From assembly GCA_963743825.1 (NCBI GenBank), contig CAVURC010000018.1:248001-312000 (forward strand): a stretch of 64,000 nucleotides of DNA, given 5' to 3'. The position numbers and the translations under genes were made by a program. Origin of the DNA: Sva-07 sp963743825 (GTDB lineage: Bacteria; Actinomycetota; Acidimicrobiia; Acidimicrobiales; Ilumatobacteraceae). The notes under the pieces were generated by a model. The model saw only the letters and a program-made list of their open reading frames with translations. It was not told the DNA's origin and ran no database searches. Every line of letters starts with the position of its first letter. Position 1 is the stretch's first letter. Positions 9,855-18,669 of this stretch are shown here, piece by piece.

Positions 9855-10754
9855 TCATGGTTCGGTGCTCCATGTCGGTGGTTGCGTCGCGAACTCGCTG
9901 AGGACACGCGTGAGACCCCGATTGTGCTCGGCGTACAGGTCGTGCAGCTCGTGGCGCAATTCGTCGGAGACCGACTCGGATGGGCGCTCCGTATTCACCC
10001 GCTGATACACACCGCGTGTCACGGCCTTGAGGCGGGGGGAGCTGCGTAGGCGCCGCTCGAGTCGTCGGTTCGTGGCCAGCGCCAGGGCATGAAGCTGCCG
10101 ATTGCGCGGGGATACTGTGCGATTCGACGATGCGGCCGGATCATTGCTCCATCCTGCCGGATCGAGGCCGAGCCAGGCGCCGATTTCGTGGAGCAGTTCG
10201 CTTTGTCCTGTCGCCAATTGCTCGAAGTAGACGATCTTCAAGCGATCGCCGAAGACATCGATCCACGCCGGAAGATAACGATCGTAGCGTCCGCCCTCCA
10301 CCCCGAACCAGGGGTTCAATGCTCGATCGGCGACGAGTTGTTCCGGCGCATGGCGGAGGCAGTCACGGACATACCGATCTATGGTCAGGTCGGCGTCGAG
10401 GTGGAGCATCGACTTCTGGAAACGGAAGAACGAGACAAGGCGCGCGACCGGTTCACGCAGAGCGATCAGGATCTTGACGTCGGGGAGCGTCCGGTTGAGC
10501 TCGGGCGCGATCTTGGCACCGCCGTAGAAGTAGCCGGGCGTTGCTTCCATCGTGACCGGCCGGTGCGGAGCACCGGCAAAGAACTGTTCGTACGCCTCGA
10601 TGCCCGGCTGTGGTTCGCCGTAGCGCAGCGGCAACCAGAAGCAGGTCTCCTTGACGGAGCTGTGGGCCACCTCGGGGTGCGCCGCTATCGCGTCGAAGAG
10701 AGTGGTTGTTCCTGCCTTGTTCACGCCGGCAATGATGAAGTCTGGGAGCATCAT
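9855..10754 (-). CDS. Sulfotransferase, heparan sulfate sulfotransferase-like
   Basis: About 299 residues. The PAPS 5'-loop sits at the very N-terminus (FIIAGVNKAGTTTLFDAI), followed by KETCFW and EATPGYFYGG, and then the 3'-phosphate motif ILIALREPVARLVSFF. This arrangement (KAGTTxLF, KExxFW, EATPxY, LRxPxxR) is that of the Sulfotransfer_1 group that includes heparan sulfate and chondroitin enzymes, so a polysaccharide acceptor is plausible. ATG 10754 or the next codon 10751 is the start. It lies 36 bp after the glycosyltransferase gene and 60 bp before the ABC gene. Confidence 0.85.
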   Translation of the reverse strand: MMLPDFIIAGVNKAGTTTLFDAIAAHPEVAHSSVKETCFWLPLRYGEPQPGIEAYEQFFAGAPHRPVTMEATPGYFYGGAKIAPELNRTLPDVKILIALREPVARLVSFFRFQKSMLHLDADLTIDRYVRDCLRHAPEQLVADRALNPWFGVEGGRYDRYLPAWIDVFGDRLKIVYFEQLATGQSELLHEIGAWLGLDPAGWSNDPAASSNRTVSPRNRQLHALALATNRRLERRLRSSPRLKAVTRGVYQRVNTERPSESVSDELRHELHDLYAEHNRGLTRVLSEFATQPPTWSTEP

Positions 10755-10790
10755 GTCATCTGCTTGTTTCGGCAGTCGGAGTGTCGAGCT

Positions 10791-12035
10791 TTACAACTTC
10801 ACCCCGACGGTGCCCCAGATCTCGCACAGGCGACCGATGAACCGCTCGCGGGTGAGCTCGGCAGCGGCCCAACGACGAGCCCGGCCCGCCAGCACGCGTC
10901 CAGTCTCGGAGTCCTCGATGACAGATCGAACAGCCGCTTGCAGCGCGACATGGTCGCCCGGAGGGACCAACAGGCCCCTGCCGTCGTCGAGCAGGTCGGT
11001 AATCGCTCCCACATGTGTTCCGATCACGGGAAGACCCACATCGAACGCCTCGTTGATGACCAGCCCCCACACCTCGTGCCACACCGAAGGAACCACGAGC
11101 GCGGCGGCCCGCCGCATCTCCTTGCGAACGTCGTCCTCGGCCAGACGGCCGAGGAAGGTGACGTCGGCGTCCAGATCGGCAGCGAGTGTTCGGAGTTGAT
11201 CGTCGATTCGGCCGTCGCCGGCGACCCGCACCGGGAATCCGCCTGCCGCCGCCGCTCGGATCAGCACGTCGACACCCTTTTCGGGAACGAGCCGGCCGAC
11301 GTACAACACGGTGCCCGTCACGCCCGTGTCGTTGTGAAGTCGTTCGGGCTCGTGGTCCTCGATCTCCGCGAAGTGGGGTACGACATGGATTCGCGACTGC
11401 GGGACGCCCATGCGCAGCGCCCCCGTGGCCTGGAGCTGATTCACGGTCATCACTGCGCCCGGCACACGGGAGTACGTGCCGAACAGTCGCGTGGAGGTTG
11501 CTTCGAGGCCGAGGAGCACTCCGCCGACACGAGAACCGTCCCAGCACCGCGTCGTGGCCGGTGCGTACAGGAAGTCGAATCGATGATCAAAGCAACGGGT
11601 GCAGATCTGGCCGGTGGCGTCGTTGAAGAGCCGATAGCTGGGACACCCCATCTTGTAGTCGTGCATCGACACGACTGTCGGGATGTCGGCACGCTTGAGT
11701 ACCTGCATGAATGCCGGGCCGAGTTGGTGATACCCGTGCAGGACATGGGCGGCATCGATGCGCTGAGACGCGAGGAGTTGACGCAGGTGACGCACGGATT
11801 GTGAACCGAGCAACGCACGTTCGACCGACCGGACGCGTTCCGCCCCGGTCCCGCTACGAAACTCGACCGGACTGACGAAGAACTGTTCGGTGCTCACGCG
11901 CTCGTTGCGCCTGTCCTCCATTGCAAATGCCACCACCTCGTGGCCGCGTTCTTCGAAGATCCGTCGCACCTCGAACATGTGACGTTCCAGTCCGCCGTGC
12001 GGGTACCAGTTCTTGTTGACCATCAGGATCCGCAT
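10791..12035 (-). CDS. GT4-type (group 1) glycosyltransferase
   Basis: GT-B fold enzyme of 414 residues. It starts MRILMVNKNWYPHGGLERHM, the usual donor/acceptor lobe start with a glycine-rich GGLERH loop. The C-terminal lobe shows LYVGRLVPEKGVDVLIRA and the EX7E-type VPSVWHEVWGLVINEAFDVG. A small cysteine group (CPSYRLFNDATGQICTRC) occurs around residue 135, as in some GT4 relatives. The start ATG 12035 shares one base with the TGA of the preceding sulfotransferase gene (TGATG), fixing the start and implying coupled translation. Confidence 0.88.
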   Translation of the reverse strand: MRILMVNKNWYPHGGLERHMFEVRRIFEERGHEVVAFAMEDRRNERVSTEQFFVSPVEFRSGTGAERVRSVERALLGSQSVRHLRQLLASQRIDAAHVLHGYHQLGPAFMQVLKRADIPTVVSMHDYKMGCPSYRLFNDATGQICTRCFDHRFDFLYAPATTRCWDGSRVGGVLLGLEATSTRLFGTYSRVPGAVMTVNQLQATGALRMGVPQSRIHVVPHFAEIEDHEPERLHNDTGVTGTVLYVGRLVPEKGVDVLIRAAAAGGFPVRVAGDGRIDDQLRTLAADLDADVTFLGRLAEDDVRKEMRRAAALVVPSVWHEVWGLVINEAFDVGLPVIGTHVGAITDLLDDGRGLLVPPGDHVALQAAVRSVIEDSETGRVLAGRARRWAAAELTRERFIGRLCEIWGTVGVKL

Positions 12036-13006
12036 CAGGATCGGATCCGTGAGTACAACGCCTCGCAACGCTCGACGAGTTCGGTCGGGATGCCTGCAGG
12101 AGGGGAGCGATGATCGCGATTGGGGCGCACGAACTGATCGCCGAAGGTGAGAACCCGTTCGCTCGCGCTCAGCGAGCACGCTGCCATCACTTCGCAGAGA
12201 ACCTCACGCGGACGAGCAAGCAGGTCGTCGTAGTCGAGACGGTGTGCATCGATCGCCGACGCCATCGACGTGCCGAGGAACCACTCCACGCAGCCTCGGA
12301 CATGGTCAGTGGCCGTGACCGGATCGATCAGCGCGGTCAACCAACTGTTCTCTTCGCTTCCCACGACGACCTCGTTCCACAGCGTCCACCATTTGAGATC
12401 GTTCACGCCCCACCAGTTCGACGATGCATCAGCGTGGTCCCCGTTCCAGGTGGCGATCGAATGCACGACATCCCAAGGATGTCGGAGAATCGCCAGGATT
12501 CGGGCATCTGGGAAGATCGCCCGGACGAACGATTCCCGATAGGCGAGCTCGGGATACTTGTCGACCACCCGTTGGGAACGAGAACACAGCAGATACCACG
12601 AGTACATCCGATGCGCACGGGCACGGGTTGCGTCGTCGACGTCGGCGTCGGTGAGGAGGAGGCGTCCCCGCCCAGGGGAATACGAGCCGATGATGTCGTC
12701 GTCGGGGTGGATCTGATGCCAGAGCGCCTTCGGTTCATTCAGATAGCCCACGTCGGGGTGCAGCGCCAGCAACTGACCCAGCAGCGTCGTTCCAGAACGG
12801 CCGATACCGACGATGAACACCGGTGCACGGACCGGTCGATTCGTGTCGAGGCGCGCGCCGAACCGGAGGTTGCCGACAACAACCGGATTGAACCATCGAC
12901 CCCGTGTGGTTGCCGGTCGACCCTCGAACAACGAATAGCCGACCAGTCGTGACACGGCGCGTCCCGGTGACGCCCGAACGGCCCGCATGTCGAGCTGCGC
13001 AACCAT
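12035..13006 (-). CDS. Sulfotransferase
   Basis: A 323-residue Sulfotransferase_3-like protein. The PAPS loop is VFIVGIGRSGTTLLGQLL (about residues 63-80), and the 3'-phosphate motif is ILAILRHPWDVVHS. Conserved NEPKALWH and VDKYPELAYR segments lie between. ATG 13006 is one base after the stop of the DUF1972 gene, which fixes the start; the frame extends further upstream only as antisense-like Ser/Arg-rich sequence. The interleaving of sulfotransferase and glycosyltransferase genes in one coupled operon suggests sulfation is built into repeat-unit synthesis rather than added by a remote enzyme. Confidence 0.85.
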   Translation of the reverse strand: MVAQLDMRAVRASPGRAVSRLVGYSLFEGRPATTRGRWFNPVVVGNLRFGARLDTNRPVRAPVFIVGIGRSGTTLLGQLLALHPDVGYLNEPKALWHQIHPDDDIIGSYSPGRGRLLLTDADVDDATRARAHRMYSWYLLCSRSQRVVDKYPELAYRESFVRAIFPDARILAILRHPWDVVHSIATWNGDHADASSNWWGVNDLKWWTLWNEVVVGSEENSWLTALIDPVTATDHVRGCVEWFLGTSMASAIDAHRLDYDDLLARPREVLCEVMAACSLSASERVLTFGDQFVRPNRDHRSPPAGIPTELVERCEALYSRIRS

Positions 13007-13007
13007 G

Positions 13008-14120
13008 TCAGCCCTGTTGCTCCGCGAGGTCGACGAGCACCTGGAGATAGCGCGAACAGATGTCGTCCCAGAGGTATCGCTCCGAGATCGTGGCACGTCC
13101 TCGCTCCGACAACTCGCGGCGACGCGCGGCGTCGCCGAGCAGGTCCCGAACGGCGATGCCCACTGCCTCGGGATCGTGGGGAAGCAGCTGGTCGTCGTAC
13201 CCGATCACCTCCCGATTGAACTCGTTACGAACGGCGAGCGTCGGGCTTCCGGCGCCGAGAGCCTGCACCAGGGCCGGATTGGTGCCACCGACTGAGTGGC
13301 CGTGGAAGTACACCCCGGCATGGAACCACAGCTGACTCAGGAGCTCTTGATCGTCGACGTGCCCCAACGCATACGTGTTCGGTCGATGCGCTGCGAAGTC
13401 GCGGAGGCGGGCGGCAACAGGGCTGTCGTAGTTCGCGGAGCCGACGATCACCACGGGAAAGTCACCCCCGACCGCGTCGATGCCGTCGAGGAGCAACTCG
13501 ACGTTGTTCTCAGGCACCAGCCGCGCAACGGCGAGCACGTACGACTGTGGGGTGAGGCCGAGTGCTGTCACCTTGTCCGACGACATCTCGGTGACGACGT
13601 CGGCTCCGTACGGGATGAATTGCGACTCCACGTGGAAGATCTCGGACCACACTCTGGCGATCTCGACAGAATCGGCAATGATCACGTTCGCGGATTTCGC
13701 AGTTGCCTTCGCTCCCCGCCAGAACACACTCTTGGCCACTCGTCCCCACTTGCCCCGCTCCCACTCCAGGCCATCGACATTGACCGCAACGGGAATCTGC
13801 TTGCGTTGTAGCAATGGGAGCCAAATACCGTTGGCGCAGTTGAGCACCAGAGCAGCGTCGAAGCCACGCCGTCGAGCGTCGAGCGCCGACGACAGGCCCG
13901 ACGTCAGGGTCGAGAGGCTCTTGCGGTCGACGCAGCGTGGTTCGATGGTGAGAATCCCGTCGATGTCGCGTGAGGAGGAACGGCCGATCGAGCCCCGGCC
14001 ATACACCGAGATGACGTGCCCGTGATCTCTGATGTACGGTGCCAATCGGCGCACAAGTGTCTCGTAGCCCCCATAGGTCGAGGGATATCCCCGCGACCCC
14101 AAGATTGCAAAGCTCGCCAT
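13008..14120 (-). CDS. DUF1972/GT4 glycosyltransferase (rhamnosyltransferase-like)
   Basis: 370 residues. The N-terminus FAILGSRGYPSTYGGYET is diagnostic for DUF1972, the N-terminal lobe of a group of GT4 enzymes often annotated as rhamnosyltransferases. The C-terminal lobe has VLAVARLVPENNVELLLDG and the GHSVGGTNPALVQALGAG acceptor/phosphate loop. It is the first gene of the minus-strand operon (14120 down to 6967). Divergent from the GT4 gene starting near 14160, with only about 40 bp between them, so both promoters must lie within or overlap coding sequence. The sugar specificity cannot be read. Confidence 0.85.
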   Translation of the reverse strand: MASFAILGSRGYPSTYGGYETLVRRLAPYIRDHGHVISVYGRGSIGRSSSRDIDGILTIEPRCVDRKSLSTLTSGLSSALDARRRGFDAALVLNCANGIWLPLLQRKQIPVAVNVDGLEWERGKWGRVAKSVFWRGAKATAKSANVIIADSVEIARVWSEIFHVESQFIPYGADVVTEMSSDKVTALGLTPQSYVLAVARLVPENNVELLLDGIDAVGGDFPVVIVGSANYDSPVAARLRDFAAHRPNTYALGHVDDQELLSQLWFHAGVYFHGHSVGGTNPALVQALGAGSPTLAVRNEFNREVIGYDDQLLPHDPEAVGIAVRDLLGDAARRRELSERGRATISERYLWDDICSRYLQVLVDLAEQQG

Positions 14121-14159
14121 GCCGCCTCCTCTGCCCGAACCCAGCGATCGGACATCACC

Positions 14160-15272
14160 CTGCGAATTCTAACTGTCACTGCGCTGGAACTCGGTTGGTC
14201 GACCTATGCAGCGACGGTCGAAGCGGCCTTCGCCGATCTCACTGACCACGAGTTCGTACACCTGGCACTGGATCCGCCCCGCTCGGTTCGACTCGCAGGG
14301 GCGAAGGTGGCAGGCCGGTCACTGACCGGGCGTCTCGATGCGCACTACCGGCGAACTCTCGTCGCCGGTCGATGGATAGCGACTGAACTGCGGCGTTCGG
14401 TCGAACTCGACCGTTTCGACGTCGTCCACGTCACGCCGCACCTCGCTGCCGCTGGTTTGCTCTCCGTCGGTGATCGACCACCTCTCTCGGTGGCTCTCGA
14501 TGCGACCATCCGTCAGAGCAAGTCGTCGCGTCGCGGAATTTCGAGTGCGGATGCCGATCGCCGTCACGCTCCGTTGCGGGCGGTGGAGCGCCGGATCATG
14601 GACGCTTCGTCGACTGTGATGTGCCTGAGCTCGTGGGCGCGAGATGCCGTTGTTGCGGAGACCGGTCGGACGGAAGGACTCGTGGTCGTCCCTCCGGCGG
14701 TGCGGTCGACGTACAAGCGGAGCGGAATGATTGCCACGTCAGGTCGAGTCCAGATCGTGTTCGTCGGGAATGCCTGGGAGCGCAAAGGGGGGCCGGATCT
14801 CCTTGCCATCCACCAGCGTGACCTCGTTGATGTCGCTGACCTTCACGTCTGCTCGGCCGGTGCACCGACTGATCGTCACGATCCCAACGTGCACTGGCAC
14901 GGGCCGGTTCCACGAGAGACACTGCTCTCCGAGCTGCTTCCCGGGATGGACGTCTTCGCCATGCCGACGCGATCGGACATGTCACCATGGGCCGTCGCCG
15001 AAGCGTTGGGCGCCGGCCTGCCCGTGGTGACCACCGAGATGGGCGGCATCGGCGAACTCGTCGAGCACGACGTGTCCGGTCTTCTCAGCGCGCCCGGTGA
15101 TCTGGAGGGACTGTCAGCGAACCTGCGATCCGTGGTCAATGAACCGACAACACGCGAGCGCCTTGCGGCCGGCGCACGAGCAGCGGCGGACGGTCGCCTC
15201 AGCCTCGGCTCGATGGCAGCGTCGATGCTTTCTGCGTGGGGAACAGCTGGATTGCGACGCGACTCGACGTGA
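14160..15272 (+). CDS. GT4-type glycosyltransferase, start codon uncertain (CTG?)
   Basis: GT-B enzyme with an N-terminal RILTVTALELGWSTYA and a C-terminal lobe containing IVFVGNAWERKGGPDLL, the MDVFAMPTRSDMSPWAVAEA EX7E block and VVTTEMGGIGELVE. Homologues start MRILTVT; here the matching codon at 14160 is CTG. The nearest ATG/GTG codons in frame (14016, 14022) would force about 100 bp of overlap with the divergent DUF1972 gene. So either CTG 14160 is used, or a real start has been lost. The family call does not depend on this. Confidence 0.78.
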   Translation: MRILTVTALELGWSTYAATVEAAFADLTDHEFVHLALDPPRSVRLAGAKVAGRSLTGRLDAHYRRTLVAGRWIATELRRSVELDRFDVVHVTPHLAAAGLLSVGDRPPLSVALDATIRQSKSSRRGISSADADRRHAPLRAVERRIMDASSTVMCLSSWARDAVVAETGRTEGLVVVPPAVRSTYKRSGMIATSGRVQIVFVGNAWERKGGPDLLAIHQRDLVDVADLHVCSAGAPTDRHDPNVHWHGPVPRETLLSELLPGMDVFAMPTRSDMSPWAVAEALGAGLPVVTTEMGGIGELVEHDVSGLLSAPGDLEGLSANLRSVVNEPTTRERLAAGARAAADGRLSLGSMAASMLSAWGTAGLRRDST

Positions 15273-15299
15273 GGGGCCCCGTCTCCACCATCACGGTCG

Positions 15300-15450
15300 A
15301 GTGTTGACCGATGACCCGAACCGGATCGGAGCGACGACGGCGGTCGGTCTCGAGTGCCGCAAATCGGTGACGCTCGCTCACGAACGCCTTGACGATGCTG
15401 CCAAGTCGAAACTGGCTGGGCTGCTCGAGGCCGGCGACCCGAGAGGCGAA
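15300..15450 (+). pseudogene. Transposase C-terminal remnant (ISL3-like)
   Basis: In one plus-strand frame the peptide AHERLDDAAKSKLAGLLEAG then DPRGE matches the pattern of ISL3-family transposases (AERLDE...LLGLLDAGDPHGEV). No start, catalytic core or end is present. It lies in the 295-bp gap just before a glycosyltransferase gene of clearly lower GC, so a past insertion may have accompanied its arrival. The resemblance is from pattern memory over about 30 residues, hence moderate confidence. Confidence 0.45.
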
Positions 15451-15567
15451 GCCCCAACGCCTGGATTGACGGTGCTCGCGGCGCCCTCTGTGGCAATACG
15501 CTTGATTCAATAAAGTACGGTGGGGCGACCCATGAGTACGGTGGAACTTCGACGGAGCGGCGGCTGA

Positions 15568-16533
15568 ATGGTTGAGCACGTGTTGCCCAGCGTTACGATT
15601 ATTACGCCGGTATTCAACGTCGAGAACCTCATTGAGCGTTGCATTCACTCGGTCCAGGCTCAAACAATTGGTGACTATATACATATCATTATCGATGATG
15701 CATCGACCGATGGCACCGCTCGCGTCGTGAAGAATGCAGCCATGTCGGATGCGCGGATTGTTCTGATTGAAATGAACTCCAACAAGGGAGCATACGAAGC
15801 GCGGAACTTGGGCCTCGAACACGCAACCGGCGACTGGGTCGCCTTTCTCGATGGTGACGATGAGTGGCCTGCGGACTTTCTCGCTCAGAGTGTCAGCGCT
15901 CTCAATGCAGCCCCTGAAAACCACGTTGGGACGTTCTCCTCGGTAGTTTGGTTTGACGAGTCGGGCAGGCCATTGGGTACGGCCGAGAGGTCTTCTCGCC
16001 GCTATGCGCTTCCCGATGTGCTGAAATGCTGGGGAAACCCCGCCGGGAACTTCAGTTGTTTTGTCTTTCGCGCCTCATTGCTGGACGGAGTTCGATTCCG
16101 CACCTCTGAGCGAGTTGGCGGCGATGCCGAGATGTGCCTGCGTCTGGTATCGATGGTGCCGCAGGGCGAATTGCTCTCCCTCGACCGAGTCTTCGTGAAG
16201 GTGACCAAGCGGCGGGAATCCGCGACGGCGGTCATGCTGACACCAGATCGATATCAGAGTCTCGAATTTCGTTTGACAGAATACCTGCCCCAGATCGAGA
16301 GGAATGCTCGGGCCTCGGTATTCTTGCAGTTCGCGATGCGCCTCGAGACGTATGCTGACAAGAATTCGAGAGGATCCCTGAATATTTGGATGAAGAGGCA
16401 AGAAAAATTTCTTCTTTCACAAGTCGGGGTCCGAAGGTTTCTGTTCGTAATGACGAACTATCATGCTCGTGTGTTGCTGCGAAGGTCGAAGCGGTTCTTC
16501 GGATCTGAGCGTGGGAGCGTGGGAAAGGGTTGA
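15568..16533 (+). CDS. Family 2 glycosyltransferase (lower-GC, probably acquired)
   Basis: 321 residues with a standard GT-A start: VTIITPVFNVENLIERCIHS, IIIDDASTDGTARVV, GAYEARNLGL and the DXD-type FLDGDDEW. A late basic tail (RVLLRRSKRFFGSERG) could bind membrane. Codon use differs sharply from neighbours: A/T-ending codons are frequent (runs such as ATTATTACG, TATATACATATC), so the gene looks recently transferred. A transposase scar lies just upstream. The following 294 bp (16534-16827) contain no gene I can name, only short broken frames. Confidence 0.83.
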   Translation: MVEHVLPSVTIITPVFNVENLIERCIHSVQAQTIGDYIHIIIDDASTDGTARVVKNAAMSDARIVLIEMNSNKGAYEARNLGLEHATGDWVAFLDGDDEWPADFLAQSVSALNAAPENHVGTFSSVVWFDESGRPLGTAERSSRRYALPDVLKCWGNPAGNFSCFVFRASLLDGVRFRTSERVGGDAEMCLRLVSMVPQGELLSLDRVFVKVTKRRESATAVMLTPDRYQSLEFRLTEYLPQIERNARASVFLQFAMRLETYADKNSRGSLNIWMKRQEKFLLSQVGVRRFLFVMTNYHARVLLRRSKRFFGSERGSVGKG

Positions 16534-16827
16534 CCGTGTAGGTGGCCCCGGCCGCGACACAGGGGCTCTGCAGACCCGAAAGTGCTGACGGCCAATCGGC
16601 TCCGACGAGCCGCTGTTGGAGGTCGGGTCACCGATCTCCGGCGCACCACTCGACTTCTCCTGTGGAGCGCGACTTGAACGTCACCGTGGTGTCGTCGCCA
16701 TCGTTGGCCGCTACCACGACGAGGTGTTCGCTGCGGTGCGCACCGTGCTCGACGTCGGCTGAGAGGCGTCGAGCACGGAGGTGGTGTTCGAGTTCTTCGA
16801 TCCGAACGCTCCAGCGAGCCCGAGCAG

Positions 16828-17550
16828 GTGATGTACGGTCTGGTGATGCTGCTGCGTGGCACCGTCTTGATGGCCGTCGTCGGCACGCGTCGACTCGACC
16901 CGAGTGACCGATATCAGTCGGAGCTGGGTCCGTTCGCCAGGCAAACCCAGCGGGTGCTGCAGCGCACGACGTCGCTTCCGCCACGCAACCTCACCATCGG
17001 CCGGGATCCGGAGTTCGTGTGGTATCGGGTTGCCAAGGTCGGCACGCGATCGATCGTCACGGCGCTCCACGAGCACAACGTGAATTTCATCGCCGACCAT
17101 CCGTACTTCGTCCGCGTCCCACCGAGCTTGACCAACGACTTCTTTCGGTTCGCGTTCGTGCGGGATCCACGAGCACGGCTCGTCTCTTGTTGGCGAGACA
17201 AGATTCTCAAGCCACGAGTAGCCAGCGCTCGGCCGCTCGGACTCGAGGAGCGGGCGAGCCTGCAAGACTTCGGCGACTTCGTCCAGTACGTCGTCCAGCA
17301 GGATCCAACCACGTGCGACCATCACTTCCGCCCGCAGACACAGCTTGTCGACGTCGAACACGTCGATTTCATCGGTCGATTCGAGAACTTCGAGAACGAT
17401 ACTCGGACCGTCTTCGAGCAACTCGGCATTCCCGCAGTGCTACCCCATGCGAATCGCTCATCGTCGACCCATGACGATCCCTACACCCCGTCCTTGCTCG
17501 CGCAGGTCGAGGAATACTACGCGGCCGACCTCGAAGCCTTCTCGTACTAG
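16828..17550 (+). CDS. Sulfotransferase family 2-like protein
   Basis: 240 residues resembling Sulfotransfer_2 (carbohydrate sulfotransferases of the chondroitin/dermatan type): FVWYRVAKVGTRSIVTAL is the PAPS loop with the VAKVGT form typical of that group, and FRFAFVRDPRARLVSCWRDK is the 3'-phosphate motif. Later VDFIGRFENFENDTRTVFEQ is the conserved acid/aromatic block. The first 25 residues or so are weak and the true start may be a later codon. Return to high GC after the preceding low-GC gene. Confidence 0.78.
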   Translation: MMYGLVMLLRGTVLMAVVGTRRLDPSDRYQSELGPFARQTQRVLQRTTSLPPRNLTIGRDPEFVWYRVAKVGTRSIVTALHEHNVNFIADHPYFVRVPPSLTNDFFRFAFVRDPRARLVSCWRDKILKPRVASARPLGLEERASLQDFGDFVQYVVQQDPTTCDHHFRPQTQLVDVEHVDFIGRFENFENDTRTVFEQLGIPAVLPHANRSSSTHDDPYTPSLLAQVEEYYAADLEAFSY

Positions 17551-17642
17551 ATGACAAGATCCCGCTCGTTTCGCTCAGCCTTCACCCGTGACCGACCGGG
17601 TGACGGCCCAGGCGATGGACGTCGAGCCGTGCTCGCCGAGGC

Positions 17643-18620
17643 TCAGTCGTCCCGCGACCATGACAACCCGATCGGGGGCTGACCGTCCACGAACCGATCG
17701 AACACCGCACGTGCGTCGGCGGCGCTGAAGAGACCGCTGCGCACCCCAGGCCACGAGAGGGCATCGGCCCGGTGGACGATCGCGGGGAGCTTGTCAACGG
17801 CGACGACGAGTGGGTTGACTCCGATCGCCGCGGCAACGACCGCACGATGCAGGCCCGGGCCGGTGACGACTGCTACCCATTTTTCTCCAGTCGTCAGTAT
17901 CTGGATGCCGACGTATTCGCCATCCATGTACGGTATGAAACCCCTGGTTGCCACTTTGTCGGCGAGCTGGGTGTAGCGCCCGTACTCCAGTTGGCCGAGC
18001 TCTTCGGTGACGGGGCCAAAGTGCTTGTGTCCTTGGTCGATTCCGAGCATCGTGCCAGTCGCCGCTGACTCCCGGCGATTCCAGGTATCGGCGAGTCGAA
18101 GGCGTTCACTCGGGTCGAGAGACCCCGCCTCGGCTGCCCAGGGCAGGGCAAGCGAGGCTGCCGGTTGGTTGAGTCCGGGACTGGCCTCGGAGTGTGCGAG
18201 TCCCCATGCATCCCCGGTAGTCGCCGGTCTCCAATCGTCGTAGTGACGTTGGAGTGCCGATCCCGGGTAGCCCGTGGCCGCTCCAGACAGATGGGCTTGA
18301 ACAAGCGTGACGAATGGGTTTCGGTTGTCGTCGAGACGCAGCCCGACCCGCGACCAGCGAATGGACTGCAGTGGCACCGAAATGACAGCGGTCCTGAATC
18401 CGGCTCGGTACACGGCCTCGACGGGGTCGGCCACGTCGATCAACTGGATGAACTTCGTCGGTGGCTGCATGCCGTGAGCTGGTGTCACAGCCGATTCGAG
18501 TGACCGAAGAGCCTTGTGGGCGCCGGCAAAGAACGAAGCACGTACCCCACGTGTTGCGATCGAGCGTCGGATGCGACTCGGGCCGCTCGAGTAGTGGGAG
18601 GGGACCATGTCCACCAGCAT
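17643..18620 (-). CDS. Unrecognised protein with ParB/Srx-like nuclease-fold pattern
   Basis: 325 residues, no signal peptide. I do not recognise a named family. The C-terminal half has the layout of ParB-like domains: YTQLADKVATRGFIPYMDGE, then GIQILTTGEKWVAVVTGPGL leading to a conserved HRAVVAAAIG, and LVVAVDKLPAIVHRADALSW. In ParB-like folds the GxGxHR segment binds nucleotide. Proteins with this layout occur in polysaccharide clusters; their role there is unknown. Neighbours are a sulfotransferase and a nucleotidyltransferase-like gene, so a regulatory or donor-nucleotide role is conceivable. That is inference only. Confidence 0.55.
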   Translation of the reverse strand: MLVDMVPSHYSSGPSRIRRSIATRGVRASFFAGAHKALRSLESAVTPAHGMQPPTKFIQLIDVADPVEAVYRAGFRTAVISVPLQSIRWSRVGLRLDDNRNPFVTLVQAHLSGAATGYPGSALQRHYDDWRPATTGDAWGLAHSEASPGLNQPAASLALPWAAEAGSLDPSERLRLADTWNRRESAATGTMLGIDQGHKHFGPVTEELGQLEYGRYTQLADKVATRGFIPYMDGEYVGIQILTTGEKWVAVVTGPGLHRAVVAAAIGVNPLVVAVDKLPAIVHRADALSWPGVRSGLFSAADARAVFDRFVDGQPPIGLSWSRDD

Positions 18621-18669
18621 GGCATGCGAGTTCCATCAGGAAGAGTGACTGTATGGCGGCACTGTCGGG

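Noticed and set aside
10089..11804. 571-codon plus-strand open frame
   Set aside because: It lies antisense to a glycosyltransferase and a sulfotransferase with full motifs; open only because of high-GC codon bias.
16534..16827. Broken gene before the fifth sulfotransferase
   Set aside because: Short peptides such as GVVAIVGRYHDEVF look coding-like, but no family match and no consistent frame could be assembled.
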